Below, piece after piece: positions 36,999 through 45,469 of a DNA stretch of 64,000 nucleotides. The notes beneath the pieces are model-generated. The model did not search any database. It saw nothing but the letters and a program-made list of their open reading frames with translations, and was not told the origin of the DNA. The translations under genes were made by a program, and so were the position numbers. The stretch's first letter is position 1. Each line of letters opens with the position of its first letter. Source of the DNA: DASWYT01 sp965246875 (GTDB taxonomy: Bacteria; Pseudomonadota; Alphaproteobacteria; Micavibrionales; SZUA-601); the NCBI GenBank assembly GCA_965246875.1, contig CBDFFU010000006.1, positions 496,001 to 560,000 on the forward strand, given 5' to 3'.

Positions 36999-38198
36999 TT
37001 AAGCGGCTTTGCGTTCTAACACTTGAACGCCCGGCAAAGTTTTGCCTTCCAACCATTCCAAAAATGCGCCACCAGCGGTCGAGACGTAGGAGAAATCGTC
37101 AATCGCACCGGCTTGTTCCAACGCAGACACCGTATCGCCACCACCTGCGACGCTTTGCAACTGGCCAGATTTGGTCAATTCGGCAACAGCTTTGGCGAGG
37201 TCATTGGTGCCTTTGTCAAACGGCTTCACTTCGAACACACCCATCGGCCCGTTCCACAACACGGTCTTGCAGGTTTTGAGAATGTCGCGCAAATTCTCAA
37301 CGGTCGCTGGGCCAATATCCACGCCTTCTTGATCGGCTGGCAATTGATCGAATGGCACGATTGTGAATGGCACGTTTGCGCCGAATTCTTTAACGGCCAC
37401 ACGGTCCAGCGGCAAAACAATTTTGCAGCCCGCTTTTTCAGCGGTCGCCATGATTTTTTTGGCCTCCGGAATCATGTCGCGCTCGCACAAGGATTTGCCG
37501 ACTTCGACATTCTGTGCGGCAAAAAACGTGTTCTGCATCCCGCCACCCAATACCAGATAATCTACTTTTTTCACCAGATTATCGAGGACGGAGAGTTTCG
37601 TCGAAATTTTCGAACCGCCGACAATCGCCATGACCGGACGTGTCGGGTTTTCCAGACCGGCTTGCAATGCATCCAGCTCTTCCTGCATCAAACGACCGGC
37701 ATAGGCTGGCAGCAATTTGGCAATGCCTTCGATGGACGCATGCGCGCGGTGGGCCACGGAAAAGGCATCGCTCACATAGATATCACCAAGTGCTGCCAGC
37801 TGTTTGGCAAAACCGGCATCGTTCTGTTCTTCTTCGGCATAAAAACGCAGATTTTCCAGCATGGCCACATCGCCGTTTTTCAATTGGGCAATCGCGGTCT
37901 TCGCCGTGTCACCAATGCAATCGGCAATGAAGGTGACATTCTGGCCCAGCAATTCAGATAATTTTGTCGCAATCGGCTGAACTGACAAGGTTGCGTCCTT
38001 GCCCTTTGGACGACCCAAATGGGTCAGGATAATGACAATCGCGCCTTTGTCTTTGAGTTCCTGAATGGTGGCCAGGCCGCGCTCTAAGCGGGTGGCATCC
38101 TGAATCACGCCATCTTTGACCGGCACGTCAAATCCGGTGCGCAGCAGGATTTTCTTGCCGGTGACGTTTGTCAGGTCGGATAGGGTATTGAATGCCAT
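36999..38198 (-). CDS. pgk: Phosphoglycerate kinase
   Basis: Pgk transfers a phosphate from 1,3-bisphosphoglycerate to ADP in glycolysis. The 399-residue product shows 'GKKILLRTGFDVPVKDGVI', 'ILTHLGRPKG', 'ENLRFYAEEEQND', 'DAFSVAHRAHAS', 'VMAIVGGSKISTKL', 'VLWNGPMGVFE' and 'VAGGGDTVSALE'. The first block reads RTGFDVP where RVDFNVP is usual, a mild divergence that keeps the Arg and Asp. The ATG at 38198 follows GGAG; a longer frame to 38315 is rejected. gap and fba are not adjacent. Confidence 0.97.
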   Translation of the reverse strand: MAFNTLSDLTNVTGKKILLRTGFDVPVKDGVIQDATRLERGLATIQELKDKGAIVIILTHLGRPKGKDATLSVQPIATKLSELLGQNVTFIADCIGDTAKTAIAQLKNGDVAMLENLRFYAEEEQNDAGFAKQLAALGDIYVSDAFSVAHRAHASIEGIAKLLPAYAGRLMQEELDALQAGLENPTRPVMAIVGGSKISTKLSVLDNLVKKVDYLVLGGGMQNTFFAAQNVEVGKSLCERDMIPEAKKIMATAEKAGCKIVLPLDRVAVKEFGANVPFTIVPFDQLPADQEGVDIGPATVENLRDILKTCKTVLWNGPMGVFEVKPFDKGTNDLAKAVAELTKSGQLQSVAGGGDTVSALEQAGAIDDFSYVSTAGGAFLEWLEGKTLPGVQVLERKAA

Positions 38199-38294
38199 TG
38201 TCTGCTCCAGAGAATAATCTATTATGGTTGGGCAAATTATGAGCCTCCTGCGACCGTGGCGCAAGTAGGTTAAGGCCCGAAAAAGGATATGCAA

Positions 38295-39773
38295 ATGCCG
38301 TTTACACTCCGCCAATCTGTTTTGGTTCTCAGCCTGTTGACGTTGATTTTGCCATTACAGGCCTGCTCAACAAATGCTGCGACGGGGAAATCGATCTTTG
38401 CCGGTCTCATGAGTCCGCAAGACGAGCAAACGACCGGTGATGAACAGCATAGCGACATCGTCAAACAATATGGCGGGGTCAGCGATAATACGGCCTTGAA
38501 CCAGTATATCACCATGATTGGCACGAAGCTGGTGCCCTACACCGAACGTCGTGACGTGCCGAATTATACCTTTACCGTATTAAACACCGACGATATCAAT
38601 GCCTTTGCCGTACCGGGCGGATATATTTATGTGACCCGCGGCCTGTTGAATCTGGCACAAAACGAAGCACAAGTCGCTGGCGTCGTAGCGCATGAATTGG
38701 GTCATATTCAGGCGCGTCACTCGGCACAGCAATATAGCCAAACCGCTGTCGCCAATATTGGGGTTGGGCTGCTGGGGTCGGTGCTGGGCGGTGCAACGGG
38801 TCAGCTGGCCAGTCAGGTTGCCGGTTTTGGCGCGCAGGCAGGCTTGTTGAAGTATTCGCGTGAAGATGAATATGAAGCCGATAGTTTGGGTATTCGCTAT
38901 ATGCAGCTGGCGAACTACGACCCGACCGAAATGGCGCATTTCCTGGAAATGCTGGAGCGTAACACACAATTTGAAAACAGCATCAGCAAAAGCGGCGGCG
39001 GTTCACAGCTGACATTCATGTCGACGCACCCTTCGACGCCAGCCCGTATTTCGCGTGCTTACGCCCTCGCATCACGTGCGCCACAGGCGCAATATAATCT
39101 GGGTCGTGACGCCTATTTAGCGGCCATTGACGGCACAACCTACGGCGGCAGTACGACCTCTGGTTTTGTGCGCGGCAATGACTATATCCATCCCGGGATC
39201 GGCGTGCGCTTTACGGTGCCGGACGGATTTAATATACAAAATGGCGACAAACAGGTCGTGGCCGAAAACGGTCATGGTGCGATCATCGTTTTTGACAGTG
39301 GCAAAGGAACAACAAACGACCCGCAAGCCTATCTGGCGCAAACCTGGCTGGCCAGTCAAAACCCGTCAAATGTCGAAACGATCACGGTCAATAATCTGCC
39401 AGCCGCGACCGGCGTCGCGCAGGTCAACACCTCTGGCGGGACGAAAGACGGACGTTTTGTTGCGTTAGCTGGTGACGGCGGTGAATTTTACCGTCTGGCG
39501 TTCCTGACCAATGTGGGTGACCAGGCAAAATACGCGGATGCGTTTAAACGCAGCACCTATAGTTTCAAAGCCTTAACCGCTGCAGACCGCGCCGCGCTCA
39601 GTCCAAACCGTGTCCGTTTGACGACAGTGCAAAGCGGCGATACCGTGGCGTCACTGGCACAAAAAATGGTTGTGCCAGATCATGCGGTTGACCGGTTTTG
39701 CCTGTTGAACGGCGTGACGCCGGAAACGGCATTAACTGCTGGCAGCAAAATGAAAATTGTACAGGGCCACTAA
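38295..39773 (+). CDS. Lipoprotein M48 metalloprotease with LysM-like C-terminus
   Basis: The 492-residue product begins with a lipoprotein signal (LVLSLLTLILPLQAC, lipobox LQAC). The M48 peptidase domain contains 'INAFAVPGGYIYVTRGLL', the zinc motif 'VVAHELGHIQARH' and the downstream 'EYEADSLGIRYM'. The C-terminal 60 residues (VQSGDTVASLAQKM, FCLLNGVTPETAL, KMKIV) have LysM character, which suggests peptidoglycan binding. This is a LoiP/YggG-like envelope quality-control protease. AAAAGG lies 8 bases before the ATG at 38295. Confidence 0.9.
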   Translation: MPFTLRQSVLVLSLLTLILPLQACSTNAATGKSIFAGLMSPQDEQTTGDEQHSDIVKQYGGVSDNTALNQYITMIGTKLVPYTERRDVPNYTFTVLNTDDINAFAVPGGYIYVTRGLLNLAQNEAQVAGVVAHELGHIQARHSAQQYSQTAVANIGVGLLGSVLGGATGQLASQVAGFGAQAGLLKYSREDEYEADSLGIRYMQLANYDPTEMAHFLEMLERNTQFENSISKSGGGSQLTFMSTHPSTPARISRAYALASRAPQAQYNLGRDAYLAAIDGTTYGGSTTSGFVRGNDYIHPGIGVRFTVPDGFNIQNGDKQVVAENGHGAIIVFDSGKGTTNDPQAYLAQTWLASQNPSNVETITVNNLPAATGVAQVNTSGGTKDGRFVALAGDGGEFYRLAFLTNVGDQAKYADAFKRSTYSFKALTAADRAALSPNRVRLTTVQSGDTVASLAQKMVVPDHAVDRFCLLNGVTPETALTAGSKMKIVQGH

Positions 39774-39878
39774 CGCTCTTTGTATTAAGGAAAACATCGG
39801 CTCTGCTGCTAACGGTTCTTTCATAAGTTAGCCGCTACAGCTAGACTATAACGACACATAGTTTGAAGGTAACATCTT

Positions 39879-40496
39879 ATGGCTCACGATCCAATTACAA
39901 GCATGCTCGTCCCGATGGTCATCGAACAGACCAACCGCGGCGAACGTTCATACGATATTTTCTCGCGTCTGCTCAAAGAACGCATTATTTTTCTGACCGG
40001 CGAAGTGAATGACCAGGTTTCGGCTTTGATCTGCGCGCAGCTGTTGTTCCTGGAATCGGAAAGCCCGTCCAAAGACATATCCTTTTACATCAACTCACCC
40101 GGTGGCGTTGTGACCTCCGGTATGGCGATGTATGACACGATGCAATACATCAAATGCGATGTCTCGACTGTCTGTATCGGTCAGGCCTGTTCCATGGGGT
40201 CGTTGCTCTTGACCGCTGGTGCTGCCGGCAAACGCTATTGCTTGCCACACTCGCGTGTAATGGTGCATCAGCCACTGGGCGGTGCCCAAGGGCAGGCAAC
40301 AGATATTCTGATCCACGCTGAAGAAATCCGCAAAATGCGTAAAACCCTGTATGACGTCTATGTGCGTCACACCGGCCGCAGCTATGCGGAGATCGAACTG
40401 GCTCTAGAACGCGACAATTTCATGTCCGCCGAACAAGCCAAAGAGTTTGGCCTGATTGACCATGTCGTCGACAGCCGTCCGGTTCCTGTTGTCTAA
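39879..40496 (+). CDS. clpP: ATP-dependent Clp protease proteolytic subunit
   Basis: ClpP is the tetradecameric serine protease of the Clp system. The 205-residue product has the catalytic Ser105 in 'GQACSMGSLLL', His130 in 'RVMVHQPLGG' and the C-terminal 'AKEFGLIDHVV'. It also has 'FYINSPGGVVTSGMAMYDTM'. A GAAGGT element is upstream of the ATG. In most alphaproteobacteria clpX follows directly; here lon follows after 164 bases. Confidence 0.98.
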   Translation: MAHDPITSMLVPMVIEQTNRGERSYDIFSRLLKERIIFLTGEVNDQVSALICAQLLFLESESPSKDISFYINSPGGVVTSGMAMYDTMQYIKCDVSTVCIGQACSMGSLLLTAGAAGKRYCLPHSRVMVHQPLGGAQGQATDILIHAEEIRKMRKTLYDVYVRHTGRSYAEIELALERDNFMSAEQAKEFGLIDHVVDSRPVPVV

Positions 40497-40548
40497 ATCA
40501 GCCAGTTAATTACCGGTACCCGGTTAAGATAAAACGCTAGTTGAAATC

Positions 40549-40577
40549 TTAACAACTCATCCCATATCATGTATAAT
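40549..40577 (+). promoter_or_regulatory. lon promoter
   Basis: TTAACA at 40549-40554 and TATAAT at 40572-40577 have a 17-base spacer, a good housekeeping-type promoter. The transcript would start near 40584. Confidence 0.65.
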
Positions 40578-40585
40578 AGATCTTA

Positions 40586-40616
40586 GACGAGCAATGTCTC
40601 TTTTGAGTTGCTCGTC
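40586..40616 (+). promoter_or_regulatory. 5' leader hairpin of lon mRNA
   Basis: GACGAGCAA (40586-40594) and TTGCTCGTC (40608-40616) form a perfect 9-pair stem with a 13-base loop. It starts within a few bases of the predicted transcription start and lies 44 bases before the lon ATG. There is no T run, so it is not a terminator. Confidence 0.55.
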
Positions 40617-40660
40617 GTCATCTGCTTGCCGCTTCGCGGGAGCATCACCGGAGAGTATAT

Positions 40661-43114
40661 ATGACTGCAGAAATCCCATCAGAAAAAATCGTGACCGGCA
40701 ATGTTTTCGCCGAAACGCCGCCTGCGCGGATACCTGTTCTGCCGTTACGCGATATTGTCGTGTTTCCGCATATGATCGTGCCGCTGTTTGTGGGACGTGA
40801 AAAATCCATTCAAGCGTTGGAAAGCGTGATGAAGGGCGACAAAAAAGTCATGCTTCTGACCCAAAAAGACATTGATCAGGTGCAACCCGAGGCAGACGAT
40901 TTGTATCGCGTTGGCACGGTTGCGCACATCCTGCAATTGCTGAAATTATCGGATGGCACCGTCAAGGTCCTGATTGAAGGCTTGCACCGTGCCGAAGCCA
41001 GAGATTTAAACAATGGTGAACCATTCTTCACAGCACAAATCAGTGCTTTGAGTGATGATGCAGCCAATCCGGATGAAGACATAGATGCCTTGCGCCGTGC
41101 CGCTCTCAACGCTGTCGAAAGTTATGCCAAGCTCAATAAAAAAATCCCGGCGGATACGTTGACAACCTTGCAACAGATGGACGATGAAGCAAAATTGGCT
41201 GATACACTGGCTGCCCATTTGCCACTCAAAATTCCGCAAAAGCAGCAAGTGCTGGAACTGAAAACGCCGTTTTCGCGTCTGGAAAAACTCTTCACCTTTA
41301 TGGAAGAAGAGTTGGAATTGTTACAGGTCGAGCAAAAAATCCGCAAGCGTGTCAAAACGCAGATGGAGAAAAATCAGCGCGATTATTTTCTGAACGAGCA
41401 GATCAAGGCCATTCAAAAAGAATTGAACGAAGGCGATGATAACTCGACCGATCTCAAAGAACTGGAAGATAAGATCAAAAACCTCGCCGGTGTAATGCCG
41501 GAAGAGGTCAAGAAAAAAGCCGCTGATGAATTTAAAAAGCTTAAGGTCATGAACCCGATGGCAGGCGAATATTCAACCGTACGCAACTATCTCGACTGGT
41601 TGATCGCTGTGCCATGGGGCAAGAAAACACGTTTGCAGAAGAGCCTGAAAAAAGCCCAAACGGTGCTGGACAACGATCATTACGGTCTGGACAAAATCAA
41701 GGAACGGATCGTTGAATATATTGCTGTGCAGCAACGTACCGAAAAGGTACGCTCATCCATCATGTGTTTGATCGGGCCACCAGGTGTTGGTAAAACGTCG
41801 CTCGGCAAATCCATTGCCAAAGCGACAGGCCGTAAATTTATCCGTGTCGCTCTAGGGGGCGTGCACGACGAGTCTGAAATCCGTGGTCATCGCCGGACTT
41901 ATGTTGGTGCCATGCCCGGCAAGATTGTGCAAAGCATGAAAAAAGTTGGCGTCAATAATCCGGTCTTTATGCTGGATGAAATTGACAAAATGGGATCTGA
42001 TTTCCGTGGCGATCCTGCAGCGGCATTGCTGGAGGTGTTAGACCCGGAACAAAACAACACATTCAACGATCACTATCTCGATGTGGATTACGATCTGTCT
42101 GATGTCATGTTTATCTGTACGGCAAACTCGACCAACATTGCCCGGCCACTGCTCGACCGGATGGAAGTGATCCGGATTGCGGGTTACACCGAAGATGAAA
42201 AACTCGAAATTGCAAAAACCCATTTGATCGAAAAGCAAATCGATATGAATGGTTTGCGCAAGGATGAATTGGTCATTGCCGATGAGGCCATCCGTGACTT
42301 GGTGCGCTATTACACGCGTGAAAGTGGCGTGCGAAATCTGGAACGCGAAATTGCCAACATTGCGCGCAAAGCGGTGAAACGCATTTTGCTGAAAGATACA
42401 AAACAGGTCACCGTCGACAGTACCAATCTCGGTGATTTTGCCGGTGTGCGTAAACATCGCTTTGGTGAGATTGAAACCAACGATCTGGCTGGCATTGTCA
42501 CCGGCCTGGCGTGGACGGAAGTCGGCGGCGATCTGCTCTCTATCGAGGCTGTGACACTGCCAGGCGAAGGCAAAGTGACGACGACCGGGAAACTGGGCGA
42601 GGTCATGAAAGAATCGGTGATAGCGGCCGAGATGCTCATCAAATCGCGCGCCAAGGATTTCGGTATTGTCTATGATGAGCTGAAAACCAAAAACGTGCAT
42701 GTTCACGTTCCTGAAGGGGCCACACCAAAGGATGGTCCATCAGCCGGTATTGCCATGGTCACGTCGATCGTCTCAATTTTGACGGGCATTCCGGTGCGCC
42801 GTGATATTGCGATGACGGGCGAAATCACCTTGCGTGGTCGCGTCTTTCCTATCGGTGGCTTGAAAGAAAAACTGCTGGCGGCTTTGCGTGGTGGTGTCAA
42901 AACGGTGTTGATCCCGTATGATAATGTTAAAGATCTGGCCGACATTCCGGACAATGTGAAAAACGGTTTGGAAATCATTCCGGTTGAAATGATCGACCAA
43001 GTGCTGAAACATGCACTGGTTCGACCGATCACACCGTTGCCAGACCCGGCACTAAAAAGTGATTTGCCGTTAAATGCCGGTGAATCTGCTGCAGAAACAC
43101 CGATCCATCATTGA
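40661..43114 (+). CDS. lon: ATP-dependent protease Lon
   Basis: Lon is a hexameric AAA+ serine protease. The 817-residue product has an N-terminal substrate-binding domain ('PVLPLRDIVVFPHMIVPLFVGRE'), Walker A 'GPPGVGKTSLGK' (about residue 372), Walker B region 'VFMLDEIDKM', and the protease domain with 'KDGPSAGIAM' carrying the catalytic Ser (about 693) and 'GLKEKLLAAL' with the catalytic Lys. Full length. It has its own promoter and leader hairpin, and ends at a strong terminator. Confidence 0.98.
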   Translation: MTAEIPSEKIVTGNVFAETPPARIPVLPLRDIVVFPHMIVPLFVGREKSIQALESVMKGDKKVMLLTQKDIDQVQPEADDLYRVGTVAHILQLLKLSDGTVKVLIEGLHRAEARDLNNGEPFFTAQISALSDDAANPDEDIDALRRAALNAVESYAKLNKKIPADTLTTLQQMDDEAKLADTLAAHLPLKIPQKQQVLELKTPFSRLEKLFTFMEEELELLQVEQKIRKRVKTQMEKNQRDYFLNEQIKAIQKELNEGDDNSTDLKELEDKIKNLAGVMPEEVKKKAADEFKKLKVMNPMAGEYSTVRNYLDWLIAVPWGKKTRLQKSLKKAQTVLDNDHYGLDKIKERIVEYIAVQQRTEKVRSSIMCLIGPPGVGKTSLGKSIAKATGRKFIRVALGGVHDESEIRGHRRTYVGAMPGKIVQSMKKVGVNNPVFMLDEIDKMGSDFRGDPAAALLEVLDPEQNNTFNDHYLDVDYDLSDVMFICTANSTNIARPLLDRMEVIRIAGYTEDEKLEIAKTHLIEKQIDMNGLRKDELVIADEAIRDLVRYYTRESGVRNLEREIANIARKAVKRILLKDTKQVTVDSTNLGDFAGVRKHRFGEIETNDLAGIVTGLAWTEVGGDLLSIEAVTLPGEGKVTTTGKLGEVMKESVIAAEMLIKSRAKDFGIVYDELKTKNVHVHVPEGATPKDGPSAGIAMVTSIVSILTGIPVRRDIAMTGEITLRGRVFPIGGLKEKLLAALRGGVKTVLIPYDNVKDLADIPDNVKNGLEIIPVEMIDQVLKHALVRPITPLPDPALKSDLPLNAGESAAETPIHH

Positions 43115-43138
43115 ATTTATTGTAAAATCAGGTAAGAC

Positions 43139-43171
43139 AGAAGGGCGGTTCCATTGGAATCGCCCTTCTTA
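43139..43171 (+). terminator. Intrinsic terminator after lon
   Basis: AGAAGGGCGGTTCC and GGAATCGCCCTTCT form a 14-position stem with one wobble and a three-base loop, followed by TAATAT. It lies 25 bases after the lon stop. Confidence 0.75.
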
Positions 43172-43196
43172 ATATATGTAACAAAGGGGAACCCCT

Positions 43197-43508
43197 GTGA
43201 ATAAACTCGAACTCGCGACATATGTCGCCGAACAAGCCGGCATCAGCCAGGCCGCTGCACAAAAAGCTCTGGATGCAGCTTTTGAAGGCATTACCGTTTC
43301 GCTGCAAAAAGGCAACGACGTCCGCCTCGTTGGCTTTGGCACATTTTCAAAGTCGCACCGCAAAGCCCGCGATGGCCGTAACCCAGCCACCGGTGCCACG
43401 ATTAAAATCGCCGCGTCGAACCAGGCCAAATTCACTGCTGGTAAAGGCCTGAAAGACGCTGTCAACGATACGAACACGACAGCCACCAAAACAAATGGCA
43501 CGAAATAA
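43197..43508 (+). CDS. hupB: DNA-binding protein HU
   Basis: HU is a small nucleoid protein that bends DNA. The 103-residue product has the complete HU fold: 'MNKLELATYVAEQAGISQ' helix 1, 'VRLVGFGTFSKSHRKARDGRNPATGATIKI' DNA-binding arm region with RNPATG, and 'KFTAGKGLKDAVN'. The tail carries an extra Thr/Asn/Lys stretch (NDTNTTATKTNGTK). The start is GTG at 43197, preceded by AAGGGGA. The order lon-hup is the usual alphaproteobacterial arrangement. Confidence 0.96.
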   Translation: MNKLELATYVAEQAGISQAAAQKALDAAFEGITVSLQKGNDVRLVGFGTFSKSHRKARDGRNPATGATIKIAASNQAKFTAGKGLKDAVNDTNTTATKTNGTK

Positions 43509-43529
43509 ATTTCGTTCCCGTTTTAAGGG

Positions 43530-43563
43530 CGCCGGACAGAGTAATTTGTCCGGCGTTTTTTTT
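43530..43563 (+). terminator. Intrinsic terminator after hupB
   Basis: CGCCGGACA and TGTCCGGCG form a 9-pair GC-rich stem with an 8-base loop, followed by eight T. Confidence 0.95.
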
Positions 43564-43580
43564 AGCTACAGGATTTTACT

Positions 43581-44444
43581 GTGATAGACGATAATCCCCA
43601 CACCGACACCCCTTATATTACGGCTGGCCTGTTTGTGCTGACGATTGTGTTGTGTATGTGGATTACCATTGACCCCATTCATCATGCGGCCCTGTTTCAA
43701 CAGGGCAGCTTTTGGCCAGGCACAGGGTTTGGCCGGCGCCGTTTATTTCGTGAGGCTGTGTCTATTCATCGCATGACACCAGAAAACCGCATTATTACCG
43801 TTACAATTTTTCACAGCTTTTTCAATATTTTTGCTTTGGCGGTGTTTGGCGATAACGTCGAATATGCGATGGGCCGTGGGCGTTACATCATTTTTATTCT
43901 GATTGCAGCCGTGATGACCATGTTTGCACAATTCTGTTTGCAAAGCGGGTCGCATAATCTGCAGATCGGTATCGGCGGCATTGTCGCAGCAATCATGGGC
44001 GCCTATGTCTGGATCTTTCCAGGGCAGGACATCATCATGGGCTGGGGCTATAACTTGCCTAACCGTTTGTGGCGCTGGAACCTTGATGATGACGGATTTC
44101 GCATCAATGTCATGTTTCTGGTCGGGTTCTTCTTTTTGCTCAACCTCGCGTTTGCGTTCATCATGTCCCGTCACCCAAATGGCTTGAGCTATTGGGCACA
44201 AGTCAGCGGCTTTGTGATTGGCTATATTTTGGCGCGGTTTTTTCGTGATCCCACCGTGTCACTCGAAGAAGCGTTGCCTTACATCCCGGAAAAAGACACA
44301 CGCTGGGATTATCTGAAAACGCTCAAAGGCAAACCAATGCCCTATCAAAAATATAAATATCAGGACTATGCAATTCAAGCGGATGATACGCCTCTTACCT
44401 TGGAGGATGATCAAGCTGCAAATGAGGTGACGGATAGTCGTTAA
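43581..44444 (+). CDS. Catalytically inactive rhomboid-fold membrane protein
   Basis: The 287-residue product has six or so membrane segments and rhomboid landmarks: 'TIFHSFFNIFALAVFGDNVEYAMGRGRYIIF', then a 'QIGIGGIVAAIMGAYV' segment and 'YWAQVSGFVIGYILARFF'. In active rhomboid proteases these carry GxSG and AHxxG. Here the nucleophile position is Gly132 (GIGG) and the His position is Gln207 (AQVSG). Both catalytic residues are therefore replaced, as in iRhom or derlin-type pseudoproteases. The frame is intact, so the protein is probably functional in a non-proteolytic role. GTG start with AGGA upstream. It follows the hupB terminator. Confidence 0.8.
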   Translation: MIDDNPHTDTPYITAGLFVLTIVLCMWITIDPIHHAALFQQGSFWPGTGFGRRRLFREAVSIHRMTPENRIITVTIFHSFFNIFALAVFGDNVEYAMGRGRYIIFILIAAVMTMFAQFCLQSGSHNLQIGIGGIVAAIMGAYVWIFPGQDIIMGWGYNLPNRLWRWNLDDDGFRINVMFLVGFFFLLNLAFAFIMSRHPNGLSYWAQVSGFVIGYILARFFRDPTVSLEEALPYIPEKDTRWDYLKTLKGKPMPYQKYKYQDYAIQADDTPLTLEDDQAANEVTDSR

Positions 44445-44485
44445 AATGTCACGAATAGCTATTTTAATATGGCAAAAATCATAGA

Positions 44486-44514
44486 TTGACATTTGCCTGA
44501 CGTCTGTCTAGCCT
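44486..44514 (+). promoter_or_regulatory. Promoter of the tRNA-Val pair
   Basis: TTGACA at 44486-44491 and TAGCCT at 44509-44514 have a 17-base spacer and a GC-rich stretch (GTCGGC) right after the -10 element. This is typical of stringently controlled stable-RNA promoters. Confidence 0.75.
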
Positions 44515-44541
44515 GTCGGCTTCAAAGCAGCGATGTTTTGC

Positions 44542-44616
44542 GGGCAGTTAGCTCAGCGGTAGAGCGTTTCGTTTACACCGAAGTGGTCGGGGGTTCGATC
44601 CCCTCACTGCCCACCA
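44542..44616 (+). tRNA. tRNA-Val (TAC)
   Basis: The 75-base cloverleaf starts GGGCAGTTAGCTCAG and ends CACTGCCCACCA. The anticodon loop TTTACAC reads TAC (valine). The T arm is GGGGGTTCGATCCCCT. CCA is encoded. Confidence 0.97.
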
Positions 44617-44633
44617 CTTCCCCAGATGATGTT

Positions 44634-44708
44634 GGGCGTATGGCTCAGCGGTAGAGCGTTCCCTTCACACGGGAGAGGTCACAGGTTCAATCCCTGTTAC
44701 GCCCACCA
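44634..44708 (+). tRNA. tRNA-Val (CAC)
   Basis: The 75-base cloverleaf starts GGGCGTATGGCTCAG and ends TTACGCCCACCA. The anticodon loop TTCACAC reads CAC (valine). It follows tRNA-Val (TAC) by 17 bases and is probably co-transcribed with it. Confidence 0.97.
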
Positions 44709-45130
44709 GATTTCAAGCACTTAATTAGCACGCCATCTTGAATTTATCTCTAGTTCTACCTTAGTGCTACCGCAAAAATTAATTGCTAATCTTAGAGTTT
44801 GTCAGGAATATTGTATCTGACTGCTGGCCCTCTTAGTCCTGTCTATCCAGGTCGGATTTTCTTTTTGCACCAAAGCCAATTTTTGCACAGACAGCCATTC
44901 CAATGCGTCTAACGTAAGGCGTCACGCCTGAAGTGGCGATCCGTTCGAGTACAACTTTTGCCAACACTACACTAGAATTTTGGCTGGCGGTGCAGGGGAA
45001 TTACCCATCCTTGAGTGGGACGTGTCATACCGATCGGGATGCAATGGGTCATTACTGCTGTTTTGTGCCGATCGACAAGGCTCTTTTGTCTGTCGGTTGA
45101 TGTACGATGTCAGCGTAGCCCTTCCGCCCG
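44709..45130. other. Gene-free stretch between tRNA-Val and HAD remnant
   Basis: No frame here looks coding and no repeat of the tRNA 3' end was found. It directly precedes the broken phosphatase gene, so it may be scar DNA left by a past insertion or deletion at the tRNA locus. Confidence 0.35.
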
Positions 45131-45467
45131 TGATGACGCTTACACAACAAATATTGTGCTGCAAACCAATAATCTGGCACCGTTTTTCGATAAATGCGTA
45201 ACCGGAACCTGCATGGAAGAAGCAGGCAAACGGGATAAACCGTCTGCTGATATGATTGATCATCTGGTGGCGCGTTTTCATCTCGATAAACACAACGCAA
45301 TTGTTGTCGGTGATACAACACACGATATCCACATGGCACAAGCCGCGAATATTCCCGTCATCGCCATCAGCCACGGCAGCCATGATAGTGAACGCCTGAC
45401 GAATGCCAAGCCAGATCATCTGGTGCATTCGATTGCGGAATTGAATGATTTGTTGTTAAGTTTGTAA
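45130..45467 (+). pseudogene. C-terminal remnant of a HAD-family phosphatase (phosphoglycolate phosphatase-like)
   Basis: From about 45135 the frame reads as the C-terminal half of a HAD hydrolase: 'NLAPFFDKCVTG', the motif III Lys region 'KRDKPSADMIDHLV', then motif IV 'AIVVGDTTHDIHMAQAANIP' and a normal ending. The first 40 residues of the open frame (from 45015) do not resemble a HAD protein, and the N-terminal motif DxDGT is absent from all frames upstream. The gene has therefore lost its 5' half. Its stop is two bases before metA, and metA may depend on a promoter inside or upstream of this remnant. Confidence 0.7.
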
Positions 45468-45469
45468 TC

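Noticed and set aside
37023..37961. 312-residue plus-strand ORF opposite pgk
   Set aside because: Pgk motifs on the minus strand are unambiguous; the plus frame is a shadow.
39805..39840. GCTAAC-N13-GTTAGC dyad before clpP as a CIRCE or similar heat-shock operator
   Set aside because: It does not match the CIRCE consensus (TTAGCACTC-N9-GAGTGCTAA), and the spacing to a -10 element is not convincing.
44634..45130. Integrative element at tRNA-Val
   Set aside because: No integrase gene and no direct repeat of the tRNA 3' end was found; only a possible scar remains.
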